Counted from the stretch's first letter, positions 36,109 through 45,450 are shown. The stretch is 58,026 bases of DNA from Bacillota bacterium (GCA_012521405.1 JAAYMK010000052.1:1-58026); one strand, 5' to 3'. Made by a program: numbers and translations. Notes: generated by a model from the sequence alone, not told the origin.

Positions 36109-36793
36109 GTTTGCTTTAAAGGAGCCACTACGTTTTTTATCTCATTTAGATCTCTTGCGAACATGGCAGCGGGCGGTGAGACGTGCCGCCATGCCTTTAG
36201 TATACAGCCAGGGTTTTAACCCTCACCCCAAGATGGCTTTTGCTGCTCCTTTACCAGTGGGGGCCACCAGTCTCGGAGAATATGTTGATATTCAGTTTGC
36301 CACAGAAATTACAGACGAAAAAATAGCCGCCTTGCAGGCGGTGCTGCCGGCGGGGCTGGAAATTTTACAATGGCGTGTTGTACCGCAGAGGGCGCCGGCA
36401 CTGATGAGTTTAGTGAAAGCAGCGGAATGGTCGGTAAAAATACCTAATGCACAAGGGTTACCGGAGCGGGTGCAGAAAATACTGCAAGCCACTTCTTTAC
36501 CTATTGTGCGCAGGACAAAAAAAAAGGTAAGCACCATTGATCTCAGGCCGTATCTTTATCGTTTAGAAATGACGCCGTCCGGTCGTTTGGAAATGCTTTT
36601 GGCAATGGGTAACTCCGGAGGAACAAAGCCCCGGGAGGTGCTTGAATTGTTGCAAATCCCTGCCGCAGAAGCGCAGCTTTTGCGCCGGAAAATTTTGCTG
36701 GCCGCCGGACCTTATTTACAATCTCCCATGGCTGTGTTGTTGAAAGAAAAAGAGGTGTTTTTTAATGCAGAAGCAGATTATTATCAATTGTGA
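36092..36793 (+). CDS. TIGR03936/DUF2344 radical SAM-associated protein
   Basis: The 233-residue partner of the upstream radical SAM enzyme. The hallmark LRFLSHLDLLRTWQRAVRRA is at the N-terminus, followed by YSQGFNPHPKMAFAAPLPVG. The ATG at 36092 overlaps the upstream gene by 17 bp and has GAGGGG about 10 bp before it; a longer start at 36065 has no RBS. Both genes overlap their neighbours, implying tight coupling with rng. No enzymatic activity is established for the family. Confidence 0.88.
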   Translation: MRIWIEFALKEPLRFLSHLDLLRTWQRAVRRAAMPLVYSQGFNPHPKMAFAAPLPVGATSLGEYVDIQFATEITDEKIAALQAVLPAGLEILQWRVVPQRAPALMSLVKAAEWSVKIPNAQGLPERVQKILQATSLPIVRRTKKKVSTIDLRPYLYRLEMTPSGRLEMLLAMGNSGGTKPREVLELLQIPAAEAQLLRRKILLAAGPYLQSPMAVLLKEKEVFFNAEADYYQL

Positions 36794-38438
36794 TAATAAG
36801 CAGACGCGTGTGGCCGTACTGGAAGACGGCAGACTGGTGGAACTTTATCTGGAGCGGCCGGTGCACCAGCGGGTGGTGGGCAACATATATAAAGGTGTAG
36901 TGGCCAATGTACTGCCGGGGATGCAGGCGGCCTTTGTGGATATAGGGTTAGAGCGCAATGCTTTTCTTTATGTTGACGATGCTATTGTGGAGGCAAAGGA
37001 AAACGAGGTTAAAACAAAAAAATCCATTGAGCAGCTTTTGCGCCCCGGCGAAGAAATTATGGTACAAGTGGTTAAGGAACCCTTTGGGAGTAAAGGCGCC
37101 CGCCTTACCCGCCAAATTACTATTCCCGGCAGGCATTTGGTTTTAATGCCTACCGCCGATTATATTGGCATCTCACGGCGCATAGAAGGGACGGAAGAGC
37201 GGGAACGTTTGCGGCAAATTGTGTCGAAAATGCGCCCGGAAAATATGGGCTTGATTGTACGCACAGTGGCAGAAGGTGAAGAAGAGGCTGTATTGCAGCA
37301 GGATTTAAACTTTTTACTGCCTTTGTGGGAGCGGGTACAAGCCCGATTTCGGCAGAAAAAGGCACCCTGCCTGATTTATCAGGATCTTGACCTGATTTAT
37401 CGCATTATTCGTGATCTTTTTACCGATGAAATTAAGCGTTTGATTGTAGATACGCGCTATGAGTACGAAAAGATTTTAGAAACATTGGATGTAATTGATC
37501 CTTCCCTGAAAGATAGAGTGGAATGTTATTGCGGTCGGGAACCTATTTTTGATGTTTACGGTATTGAACCGGAAATCGAGCGGGCTTTATCACGGGTGGT
37601 CTGGTTAAATTGCGGTGGCTACCTGGTTTTTGATCATGCCGAGGCTTTGACTGTGATCGATGTCAATACAGGCAAATATACCGGCAAAACCAATTTGGCA
37701 GATACGGTACTGAAAACCAACCTGGAAGCGGCAGCGGAAATTATGCGTCAAATTCGCCTGCGTGATATCGGCGGCATCATTATTATTGATTTTATTGATA
37801 TGGATAATGAAGAACATGCCAAACAAGTTTTAGACATTTTAATGGAAAAAAGTAAACAGGACCGGACAAAAACACATGTTTTAGGTTTTACTCACCTTGG
37901 TTTGGTAGAAATGACCCGGAAAAAAGCGCGGCAGGGGCTGGATGCGGTACTGCAGCAAAGCTGTCCCTATTGCAACGGCCGCGGCAAAGTTTTGGCGGCA
38001 GATGTGATTAGCGCACGGACTGAGCGCCAATTACGCAGCTTTTTGGACGGTTTGGATGCCGAGGCGGTGCTGGTGGAATTGCACCATAGCGTGGCCGGCC
38101 TTTTGATTGGTCCCAACGGTTCTTACTTGCGTAAACTGGAAGAAGAGACAGGTAAATCCATTTTTGTTCGTGGCAGTGATACTATTCATGTAGAAAAATA
38201 TAAAATTTTGGCTTTTGGCACCCTGGCGGAGGTACAAAAAGTTGCTTATCCCGTTTCTGTAGGGGAACGCTATGAAGTAAAGGTGGAAGAGCCCCATGCC
38301 AATAACCCTTATGACGGCATCGCCCGCATTAGCGGCTTTGTAATTGATGTGCAATCAGGCGGTGCCTTTGTGGGTGAAACGATTACCGTGGAAATTCAGG
38401 AAGTGACAAAAACTTTTGCGCGGGCGAAAATCGTATGA
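36765..38438 (+). CDS. rng: Ribonuclease G/E family protein with C-terminal TRAM-like domain
   Basis: RNase E/G endonucleases process rRNA and mRNA. The 557-residue protein has an N-terminal S1 domain (GNIYKGVVANVLPGMQAAFVD), a catalytic DNase I-like region with the metal-binding segments LTVIDVNTGKYTG and IIIIDFIDM, and the Zn-link CPYCNGRG. After the usual RNase G core it ends with DGIARISGFVIDVQSGGAFVG and following residues, which resembles a TRAM RNA-binding domain. The start overlaps the preceding gene by 29 bp, with AGAGGTG as RBS. Confidence 0.93.
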   Translation: MQKQIIINCDNKQTRVAVLEDGRLVELYLERPVHQRVVGNIYKGVVANVLPGMQAAFVDIGLERNAFLYVDDAIVEAKENEVKTKKSIEQLLRPGEEIMVQVVKEPFGSKGARLTRQITIPGRHLVLMPTADYIGISRRIEGTEERERLRQIVSKMRPENMGLIVRTVAEGEEEAVLQQDLNFLLPLWERVQARFRQKKAPCLIYQDLDLIYRIIRDLFTDEIKRLIVDTRYEYEKILETLDVIDPSLKDRVECYCGREPIFDVYGIEPEIERALSRVVWLNCGGYLVFDHAEALTVIDVNTGKYTGKTNLADTVLKTNLEAAAEIMRQIRLRDIGGIIIIDFIDMDNEEHAKQVLDILMEKSKQDRTKTHVLGFTHLGLVEMTRKKARQGLDAVLQQSCPYCNGRGKVLAADVISARTERQLRSFLDGLDAEAVLVELHHSVAGLLIGPNGSYLRKLEEETGKSIFVRGSDTIHVEKYKILAFGTLAEVQKVAYPVSVGERYEVKVEEPHANNPYDGIARISGFVIDVQSGGAFVGETITVEIQEVTKTFARAKIV

Positions 38439-38439
38439 A

Positions 38440-38469
38440 TTGACAAAATAGGTGCCCCTGTGCTAGAAT
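38440..38469 (+). promoter_or_regulatory. Promoter for the rplU-prp-rpmA operon
   Basis: A consensus -35 TTGACA (38440-38445) and -10 TAGAAT (38464-38469) are spaced 18 bp, with TG at the extended position. It starts at the rng stop codon. Confidence 0.8.
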
Positions 38470-38475
38470 ATTTTA

Positions 38476-38556
38476 GCGACTGCCGCAACCGCTCGGTAGA
38501 GGTTTAAACTAAAGGGCAAAATGGCCTTTAGTACCTTTGACCGGCGAGTCTGATGG
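38476..38556 (+). promoter_or_regulatory. L21 leader-type RNA upstream of rplU
   Basis: ACTAAAGG (38508-38515) pairs with CCTTTAGT (38525-38532). This is enclosed by AGGT/ACCT (38500-38503 with 38533-38536) and CGGT/ACCG (38494-38497 with 38540-38543), forming an interrupted hairpin that precedes the L21 start. Firmicutes rplU operons commonly have an L21 leader thought to mediate autoregulation; position and architecture fit, but I have not matched the covariance model. Confidence 0.6.
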
Positions 38557-38572
38557 AGGAAGGTGAAAATTG

Positions 38573-38884
38573 ATGTATGCCATTATCGAAACAGGCGGCA
38601 AGCAGTACCGTGTTGAGGAAGGTACTGTATTGGATGTGGAACTTTTGCCGGCCGAAGAGGGTGCAGTTGTCGATTTTGACCGTGTGTTAGCGGTGAAAAA
38701 AGACGATAAACTGCAGGTAGGAAAGCCTTATATTGACGGAGCGCTTGTCCGGGCCAAAGTTTTAAGCCACGGAAAGGGCAAAAAGATTATCGTCTTTAAA
38801 TATAAGGCGAAAAAGAATTATCGGCGCAAACAGGGTCACCGCCAGCCCTTTACCCGGGTTATGATCGAAAAAATTGAGGCCTAG
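38573..38884 (+). CDS. rplU: 50S ribosomal protein L21
   Basis: L21 binds 23S rRNA domain I. The 103-residue protein opens with [17 protein letters not shown] and ends with the conserved [21 protein letters not shown]. The ATG at 38573 is favoured over the adjoining TTG at 38570. GGAGGAAGGTG provides the RBS. Confidence 0.97.
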   Translation: MYAIIETGGKQYRVEEGTVLDVELLPAEEGAVVDFDRVLAVKKDDKLQVGKPYIDGALVRAKVLSHGKGKKIIVFKYKAKKNYRRKQGHRQPFTRVMIEKIEA

Positions 38885-38889
38885 TGTAA

Positions 38890-39213
38890 ATGATTCACGT
38901 CCGTGTTAAAAGGACAGACGGCCACATTACCGGTATTAACGTCAAAGGGCATTCCGGCAGTGCACCCAAAGGAGAAGATATTGTTTGTGCCGGAGTTTCG
39001 GCACTAGTGCAAACGCTTTATTTCAGTTTACAGAAACTTTTGCAGCTGGAATTAGAAGCTAAAATCCGTGAAGGATATTTTGACATGAGGATACCGCAAA
39101 ACTTGCCGGAAAGCCTGCAGGAAAAAACTGCACTTTTGGCAGAAGCAACACTGGTAGGGTTGGCCGCCATGGCAAAAAGTTACCCGGAGTATTTGCAAGT
39201 GCATGACGAATAG
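38890..39213 (+). CDS. prp: Ribosomal-processing cysteine protease Prp
   Basis: Prp removes the N-terminal extension of L27 in Firmicutes. The 107-residue protein has the catalytic His21 ([12 protein letters not shown]) and Cys33 ([11 protein letters not shown]), spaced as in characterised Prp. It lies between rplU and rpmA, as usual. Its presumed substrate is encoded immediately downstream with the matching cleavage motif. Confidence 0.95.
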   Translation: MIHVRVKRTDGHITGINVKGHSGSAPKGEDIVCAGVSALVQTLYFSLQKLLQLELEAKIREGYFDMRIPQNLPESLQEKTALLAEATLVGLAAMAKSYPEYLQVHDE

Positions 39214-39225
39214 GAGGTGAACCTG

Positions 39226-39513
39226 ATGTTCATGGATCTACAATTATTTGCGCAGAAAAAAGGTGTAGGTAGCTCACGGAACGGTCGTGACAGCAATGCT
39301 AAATATCTGGGAATAAAACGTGCGGCAGGGCAAGCAGTGACAGCAGGAAGTATTCTTGTCCGTCAGCGCGGTACAAAAATACATCCCGGTATTAATGTAG
39401 GTAGAGGTAAAGATGATACTCTTTACGCCCTGGTAGACGGCATTGTGGCCTACGAGCGTAAAGGTAAGCATAAGAAACAAGTCAGCGTTTACACCAACGG
39501 TGAAGCCGTCTAA
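39226..39513 (+). CDS. rpmA: 50S ribosomal protein L27 with cleavable N-terminal extension
   Basis: L27 lies near the peptidyl transferase centre. The 95-residue protein begins [17 protein letters not shown]: the LQLFA segment followed by QKKG is the Prp recognition site, with cleavage expected after Ala9. The ATG at 39226 follows AGGAGGTG by 7 bp; an in-frame GTG at 39217 is inside that RBS. The remainder ([23 protein letters not shown]) is standard L27. Confidence 0.96.
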   Translation: MFMDLQLFAQKKGVGSSRNGRDSNAKYLGIKRAAGQAVTAGSILVRQRGTKIHPGINVGRGKDDTLYALVDGIVAYERKGKHKKQVSVYTNGEAV

Positions 39514-39530
39514 ACATTAGCTTTCAGTCA

Positions 39531-39560
39531 ATAAACCGGAGTGTACCTCCGGTTTATTTG
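39531..39560 (+). terminator. Terminator after rpmA
   Basis: An 11-bp stem ATAAACCGGAG/CTCCGGTTTAT with a 5-nt loop is followed by T-rich sequence (TTGTTATTTTT). The T-run is interrupted, so termination may be partial. Confidence 0.7.
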
Positions 39561-39625
39561 TTATTTTTATTACCGGGACAAGCAAAGCAGAGGTGATGTT
39601 GGCGGAGATAAAAGCTATCTCAAAA

Positions 39626-39655
39626 AGGTAAGAAGAGGTAAGAAGAGGTAAGAAG
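39626..39655 (+). repeat. Three perfect tandem 10-bp repeats AGGTAAGAAG before spo0B
   Basis: Three exact copies of AGGTAAGAAG at 39626, 39636 and 39646 directly precede the Shine-Dalgarno region (AAGGGG, 39653-39658) of the spo0B-like gene. Each copy contains an SD-like AGGT/AAGAAG purine run. Copy number could vary by slippage. Confidence 0.95.
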
Positions 39656-39664
39656 GGGATTAAA

Positions 39665-40210
39665 ATGCATGACCATGACCTTAATGAGGCCTTTACTAAG
39701 CTAATCCAATATTACCGCCATGATATTCTCAATATCCTGCAAATGGTAAGTGGTTTGGCGCAGCTGCAAAAAACCGATAGGCTGATGGCCTATATTCGGA
39801 AAGCAACGGAAGAAGTGCAGCAGTTTGGCCGCTTTATTGGCTGTGGCGATGCCCGTTTTGCTCTGTTACTTTATGACGGGTTGTTACGGGACCTGAATGG
39901 AAAATATATTTTGCGGGTAGACGATAGTTTACCGCTGCTGGCAAAGGATGTGCTTGTGGCTTTGCAGCGGACTCTGACTACTTTAAAAGCCGGCTTGGCA
40001 GATTTGCATGATTTTACCTTGCTTGTGCACATTCAGGGCGGACAAGCCCCTGCTCTGCATTTGCAGCTATCGCCGGATAAGCCGACCGCAGAGTTGTGGC
40101 AGACGCTGCTTGTTGCGGCGAGAGAAAACGGGCTAACTGTCCGCTTACAGCCCGCCGACGGTAAGTTTTCGCTATTCTTGGATAAGTGTGGGGCAGGGGG
40201 AGAAAAATAA
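39665..40210 (+). CDS. spo0B: Spo0B-like sporulation phosphotransferase
   Basis: Spo0B passes phosphate from Spo0F to Spo0A in Bacillus. The 181-residue protein has the Spo0B-type helical hairpin with YYRHDILNILQMVSGLAQLQ; His19 corresponds to the phosphorylated histidine. The C-terminal half (about 80-175) is a degenerate ATPase-like domain with no visible N/G boxes, as in Spo0B. Position between rpmA and obg matches the Bacillus order. Clostridia often lack a full phosphorelay, so its partner here is uncertain. Confidence 0.82.
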   Translation: MHDHDLNEAFTKLIQYYRHDILNILQMVSGLAQLQKTDRLMAYIRKATEEVQQFGRFIGCGDARFALLLYDGLLRDLNGKYILRVDDSLPLLAKDVLVALQRTLTTLKAGLADLHDFTLLVHIQGGQAPALHLQLSPDKPTAELWQTLLVAARENGLTVRLQPADGKFSLFLDKCGAGGEK

Positions 40211-40215
40211 GCTGA

Positions 40216-41520
<1,305 letters not shown>

Positions 41521-41537
41521 TTGACGGGGTGGAGTAC

Positions 41538-42194
41538 ATGACATTACAACTGCCAAAAAGAAATCAGGAAAAGGCCATTGGTATCATGGGTGGAACATTT
41601 GATCCGATCCACCTTGGTCATTTGGTGACGGCAGAGGAGGTCCGTATTCAGTTTGATTTAGATAGGGTAATTTTTGTGCCTACCGGACGCCCACCGCATA
41701 AAGAAGCGGAAAAAGTGACAGATCCGGAACATCGCTATTTAATGACGGTGTTGGCGACAATTAATAATCCTTATTTTACCGTTTCCCGGGTTGAAATTGA
41801 TCGGGCAGAGGGAAAATCTTACACCATCGACACCATTCGTTTTTTTAAAAATTATTTTGGCAGTGAAACAAAACTCTATTTTATTACCGGGGCTGATGCC
41901 ATTATGGAGATTATTACCTGGAAAGATTATAAAGAATTGCTTTCCATTTGCCACTTTATCGCCGCCACGCGTCCCGGTTACAGTTTGCATAAACTGAAAG
42001 AAACCATCGGGGAAAATTGTCCGGAAATACTGCAAAACATTTCCATTGTGCAAATTCCCGGCATGCAAATCTCTTCCACGCTCATAAGGCAGCGTGTTTC
42101 CGCAGGTAAGCCCATTAAATATCTGACAACTGATGCAGTGACGCAATATATTTATAAAAACAAACTTTACCAAAAAAATTCTGCACAAGTATAA
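41538..42194 (+). CDS. nadD: Nicotinate-nucleotide adenylyltransferase
   Basis: NadD converts nicotinate mononucleotide plus ATP to deamido-NAD. The nucleotidyltransferase motif GGTFDPIHLGHL (residue ~20) and C-terminal ISSTLIRQRV are intact. The ATG at 41538 (218 residues) is chosen over GTG 41529, which overlaps the GGGGTGG ribosome-binding site. It is followed at some distance by yqeK and rsfS, a common grouping. Confidence 0.95.
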   Translation: MTLQLPKRNQEKAIGIMGGTFDPIHLGHLVTAEEVRIQFDLDRVIFVPTGRPPHKEAEKVTDPEHRYLMTVLATINNPYFTVSRVEIDRAEGKSYTIDTIRFFKNYFGSETKLYFITGADAIMEIITWKDYKELLSICHFIAATRPGYSLHKLKETIGENCPEILQNISIVQIPGMQISSTLIRQRVSAGKPIKYLTTDAVTQYIYKNKLYQKNSAQV

Positions 42195-42249
42195 AACCTG
42201 CACTTCTCCAGATACTATGAATAGTAATCTGGAAGTGGAGGTGAATTTT

Positions 42250-42501
42250 TTGGTAAAAACACTTTATGTGGGTAATATTCCCTGGTCTACCACGGAAGAA
42301 GAGTTAAAGGCATTTTTTAGCGAGCAAGGGGAAGTAATTAGTGCTCGGATTATTACAGAGCGGGGCACAGGTCGTTCCAAAGGGTATGGCTTTGTGGAAG
42401 TGGCAGATGAGGATGCAGAGAAAATCGTGGAACTGAACGGTGTTGAACTAGACGGCAGGAAATTAGTCATTAACGAAGCAAAGCCCCGTCCTGAATCATA
42501 A
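42250..42501 (+). CDS. Small RRM-type RNA-binding protein
   Basis: The 83-residue protein is a single RNA recognition motif: RNP2 LYVGNI near residue 5 and RNP1 KGYGFVEV near residue 42. Such stand-alone RRM proteins occur in cyanobacteria and clostridia; targets are mostly unknown. The TTG at 42250 is favoured: GGAGGTGA lies 7 bp upstream and the protein then begins MVKTLYVGNIPW. The alternative ATG at 42217 would add a nonconserved leader overlapping that RBS. An inverted repeat (42207-42231) sits just before the RBS. Confidence 0.88.
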   Translation: MVKTLYVGNIPWSTTEEELKAFFSEQGEVISARIITERGTGRSKGYGFVEVADEDAEKIVELNGVELDGRKLVINEAKPRPES

Positions 42502-42526
42502 TAGATAAAAGAGAAAAACTTCCTCG

Positions 42527-42549
42527 AAGGCAACATTTATTGCCTTTTT
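42527..42549 (+). terminator. Intrinsic terminator after the RRM gene
   Basis: AAGGCAA pairs with TTGCCTT over a 6-nt loop, followed by TTTG. The next 95 bp before yqeK contain no clear promoter. Confidence 0.75.
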
Positions 42550-42644
42550 GTTTGCTAAAGGCGCAGGCAAGGGAAGAGATGAGGAAAAGCGCGTCCACAG
42601 CAGGAAAAGCCTGCCTTTTTGTCGAAGCGTAACTTGGTGATGTT

Positions 42645-43220
42645 ATGCTGGAGCACCGAATTGTGCAGCATTTAAAGGAGAATTTTTCGCCTGAATTGTT
42701 CGCCCATGCTTTAGGTACGGCAGAAACTGCCGGTGCACTGGCGAGGATTTTAGGCTGCGACGAAGGAAAAGCCCGTTTGGCCGGATTACTGCATGATGCT
42801 GCCCGCAAATGGCCGGCACAGGATTTACTGTCTTTTGCTAAAAAACATAATCTTGCGCTTGATGAATACTGCCTGGTACAGCCTGTGCTTTTACATGCAC
42901 CGGTAGGTGCCGTGCTGGCCAAGGAGCAATGGGGCATAGATGATAAAGAGATTCTTAACGCCATTGCTTACCACACGCTGGGTTTTCCCGGCATGACGCT
43001 TTTGGCCCAGATTGTTTATCTTGCCGATAAAATTGAGCCCAACCGGTCATATCCACAAGTGGAAGAGCTGCGCTCTTTAGCACGGCATAATTTTCCCAAG
43101 GCTCTACGCATGGCTGTGGCTAATTCCCTAGCTTATCAACTAGCCAAAAATCAGATTATCCATCCTTCAGCAGTTACGTATTGGAACTGGTTGGTGCAAA
43201 ACAATAAAGAGGGAGGGTAA
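42645..43220 (+). CDS. yqeK: YqeK-type HD phosphohydrolase (Ap4A hydrolase)
   Basis: YqeK-family HD proteins hydrolyse diadenosine tetraphosphate symmetrically to ADP. The 191-residue protein has the HD-domain metal motif: His in FAHALGTAETAGALA, the LLHDAAR pair, and later LLHAPVGAVLA and AIAYHTLG. The RBS is weak (TTGGTGATG). It forms the usual nadD-yqeK-(LCP-like)-rsfS series. Confidence 0.9.
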   Translation: MLEHRIVQHLKENFSPELFAHALGTAETAGALARILGCDEGKARLAGLLHDAARKWPAQDLLSFAKKHNLALDEYCLVQPVLLHAPVGAVLAKEQWGIDDKEILNAIAYHTLGFPGMTLLAQIVYLADKIEPNRSYPQVEELRSLARHNFPKALRMAVANSLAYQLAKNQIIHPSAVTYWNWLVQNNKEGG

Positions 43221-43223
43221 ATT

Positions 43224-44333
43224 TTGGCTGCTTACTATAGAGTAAGGACCAAACGGCGTAAGCTGAAAGTAGGCCGTTTGTTCTTTCTGTTGGCCATTTT
43301 CGCTTTTGTTGTCCTACTCTTATTTGTCTCCCGTTTTCTCGGAGCTTTAAATCAGATTCAAGAAACAAGTGCTTGGGCGGAAGCACTGCCGCCGGCAGAA
43401 GATGAACTTGTACACCTTCTGCTTTATACAGTGGAAGGTGAAGGTGATGAGAAAGAACTGACCGGCTTGGCTGTGGCTGCGCTCAGGCGGGACAGGAAAA
43501 CGGTTCGTTTTTTGCAGATTCCCTCCAATGCCGCCATTAGTTCCCAACTGAATAATTTACAAACGGCTGCTGAAGTTTTTACAGATGGTGGTGTAGAAAA
43601 ACTTATTCATGCACTCTCTAGCCAATTGCAAACTAAAATTAATGTTTTTTTAGAAATAAACGAAACTTCCTTGCTGGAGCTGGCGGAAAAGCTCCAGCCT
43701 TTGGCGGAAGCAATCCCGGCTATGGCGGTGCCGGAGCAAGATAATGATTTTGCTGCCAAGGAACAAATTTTGGCCGGTGTGCTACATTATCTTTTTCAGG
43801 GAAATCTTTATGAAAATATTATGAACTTTAGGCGTGTAACTTCGATTTTTTCCACAAACTTATCCTGGCGCGAAGCTTTAAGCTTACTAAAAATTCTTGA
43901 AACCTGCATGGCTTCCAGTCAAACCATGCAGTTGCCTCTTTTACCGGGGGAGGGAGAAATTCAAGACGGAAAGATTTACCGGTATATAGATGAGGAAAGC
44001 ATTCCCGCCTTTACCATTTGGCTTGACAGCATAGAAGCCACCATCCCCAAAAGACAAATAACGGTGGAAGTACTAAATGGTTGTGGGGTGCCCGGTGCCG
44101 CCGGCGAGGTGGCGGAAATGCTGCAAGGCGAAGGATTTGCCGTCAAAAGAACCGGCAATGCCGACCATTTTAACTATGAACGCTCACAAGTCATTAGTCG
44201 CACATCTAATATTGATGTGGCGAAGGAAGTGGCTATTTTGGTGGCCAATGCCCAATTGTTAAAGGATGAAATAAGTGAAAGTGATGTATTGGTAACGGTA
44301 ATTGTGGGGAAAAATTATCATATTGGAGAATAA
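43224..44333 (+). CDS. LCP-like/LytR C-terminal domain membrane protein
   Basis: A 369-residue protein with one N-terminal membrane helix (about 14-36), an extracytoplasmic LCP-like region (roughly 55-235) and a clear LytR_C domain (VEVLNGCGVPGAAGEVAEMLQ, about 285-368). LCP enzymes attach wall polymers to peptidoglycan, but the catalytic arginines and the usual SIPRDT motif are not recognisable; the equivalent stretch reads LQIPSNAAIS. It may be a non-catalytic member. It starts with TTG preceded by GAGGGAGGG, and lies between yqeK and rsfS, the normal slot for an LCP-type gene in clostridia. Confidence 0.75.
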   Translation: MAAYYRVRTKRRKLKVGRLFFLLAIFAFVVLLLFVSRFLGALNQIQETSAWAEALPPAEDELVHLLLYTVEGEGDEKELTGLAVAALRRDRKTVRFLQIPSNAAISSQLNNLQTAAEVFTDGGVEKLIHALSSQLQTKINVFLEINETSLLELAEKLQPLAEAIPAMAVPEQDNDFAAKEQILAGVLHYLFQGNLYENIMNFRRVTSIFSTNLSWREALSLLKILETCMASSQTMQLPLLPGEGEIQDGKIYRYIDEESIPAFTIWLDSIEATIPKRQITVEVLNGCGVPGAAGEVAEMLQGEGFAVKRTGNADHFNYERSQVISRTSNIDVAKEVAILVANAQLLKDEISESDVLVTVIVGKNYHIGE

Positions 44334-44347
44334 GGGGAGGGGTCTGT

Positions 44348-44698
44348 TTGACCGAGGATGTTCAAAGGTTAGTTGACCTGATCAAAAATGCAGCAGAAAA
44401 TAAAAAAGCTGAAGATTTGGTGGTGCTGCATGTAGGTGCAGTATCGATCATTGCCGATTATTTTATTATCGCCACTGGTAATACCAAGCTGCAAGTTCAT
44501 GCCATTGCCGATGAGATTATGGAAAAAACAGAGGAAGCAGGAATCCCGCTTTTACATAAAGAAGGTTACGATGAAGGTCTTTGGGTCTTGCTGGATTACG
44601 GTTCGGTAGTTGTCCATATATTCCAACCCGAACAAAGATCCTTCTATAACCTTGAGCGCCTCTGGGCCCATGCTCCCGAAGCAGGCAATAATTACTAG
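44348..44698 (+). CDS. rsfS: Ribosomal silencing factor RsfS
   Basis: RsfS binds L14 on the 50S subunit and blocks subunit joining during starvation. The 116-residue protein has KKAEDLVVLHVGAVSIIADYFIIATG and the conserved GYDEGLWVLLDYGSVVVHIF. It starts with TTG after GGGAGGGG. It is the last core gene before tRNA-Ala. Confidence 0.96.
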   Translation: MTEDVQRLVDLIKNAAENKKAEDLVVLHVGAVSIIADYFIIATGNTKLQVHAIADEIMEKTEEAGIPLLHKEGYDEGLWVLLDYGSVVVHIFQPEQRSFYNLERLWAHAPEAGNNY

Positions 44699-44718
44699 CA
44701 TAATTCAGGAAATTAAAG

Positions 44719-44747
44719 TTGACAAGGGTCATTAAACCAGGTATAAT
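44719..44747 (+). promoter_or_regulatory. Strong sigma-A promoter of tRNA-Ala
   Basis: Both hexamers match consensus exactly: TTGACA (44719-44724) and TATAAT (44742-44747), spaced 17 bp. The start would be near 44754, 19 bp before the tRNA. Confidence 0.92.
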
Positions 44748-44772
44748 AATCATTGTCACTGCAAAAGTAAGT

Positions 44773-44848
44773 GGGGATGTAGCTCAGTTGGGAGAGCGCC
44801 TGAATGGCATTCAGGAGGCCAGGGGTTCGACTCCCCTCATCTCCACCA
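44773..44848 (+). tRNA. tRNA-Ala (GGC)
   Basis: Acceptor GGGGATG pairs with CATCTCC, anticodon stem CCTGA/TCAGG encloses ATGGCAT (anticodon GGC), and CCA is encoded at 44846-44848. It is a single-gene transcription unit with its own promoter and terminator and stands at the boundary between core and accessory genes. Confidence 0.96.
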
Positions 44849-44899
44849 AGGAAAAATTCCGATAAAATCGGTGTTTATAGATTTTAAGAACTAAAAAGG

Positions 44900-44926
44900 G
44901 ACCAGCATTAAGCTGGTCTTTTTTTT
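44900..44926 (+). terminator. Bidirectional terminator between tRNA-Ala and mogA
   Basis: The 7-bp stem GACCAGC/GCTGGTC with loop ATTAA is followed by T8 on the plus strand. On the minus strand the complement of AAAAAGG gives CCTTTTT, so it can also end the convergent mogA transcript. Confidence 0.88.
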
Positions 44927-44958
44927 CAGTCTCTTGTCCGGCGTAAGCTATTTTCCGG

Positions 44959-45450
44959 TTACTTTCTGGCGCAATCGCCGGCAGTTCCTTTTAAAACTTC
45001 TAAACCATGCTGTAAAGCCGGTAGAATGGTAGCGAGATTTTCCTGAACTGCTTTGGGGCTGCCGGGCAGGTTAATAATTAAAGTTTGTTTTCTGATGCCT
45101 GCCACCGCCCTGCTTAACATAGCCTTCGGGGTAATTTTGAGGCTTTCATACCGCATGGCTTCCGGGATACCCGGAACTTGCCTGTCAACTACATCCAAGG
45201 TGGCTTCCGGGGTCCAGTCCCGTGGCGAAAACCCGGTGCCGCCGCTGGTAAGAATTAAATCCAGTTTGAGCTTATCACACATATCTATCATCTCTTGGGC
45301 CAGCACTTGCCTATCATCGGGCAGGATCACTGTTTTTTCTATTTTATAGCCGTTTTCCGTCATGATTTCCGCGATTAATTTGCCGCTTTGATCAATTCTT
45401 TCTCCTTTTGCTCCTTTATCGCTGGCAACTATGATACCTACTCTAAACAC
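44959..45450 (-). CDS. mogA: Molybdopterin adenylyltransferase MogA/MoaB family
   Basis: MogA adenylylates molybdopterin, activating it for metal insertion by MoeA. The 163-residue protein has the MPT-binding motif LILTSGGTGFSPRDWTPEAT and a C-terminal LPGSPKAVQENL motif. The GTG at 45450 is preferred because GGAGG lies 7 nt upstream; the TTG at 45456 is too close to that RBS. It is convergent with tRNA-Ala and divergent from the tup operon, whose downstream moeA genes encode the next enzyme of the pathway. Confidence 0.92.
   Translation of the reverse strand: MFRVGIIVASDKGAKGERIDQSGKLIAEIMTENGYKIEKTVILPDDRQVLAQEMIDMCDKLKLDLILTSGGTGFSPRDWTPEATLDVVDRQVPGIPEAMRYESLKITPKAMLSRAVAGIRKQTLIINLPGSPKAVQENLATILPALQHGLEVLKGTAGDCARK

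Noticed and set aside
45053-45349. Plus-strand frame inside mogA
   Set aside because: It is antisense to a clear MogA family gene and has no supporting features.
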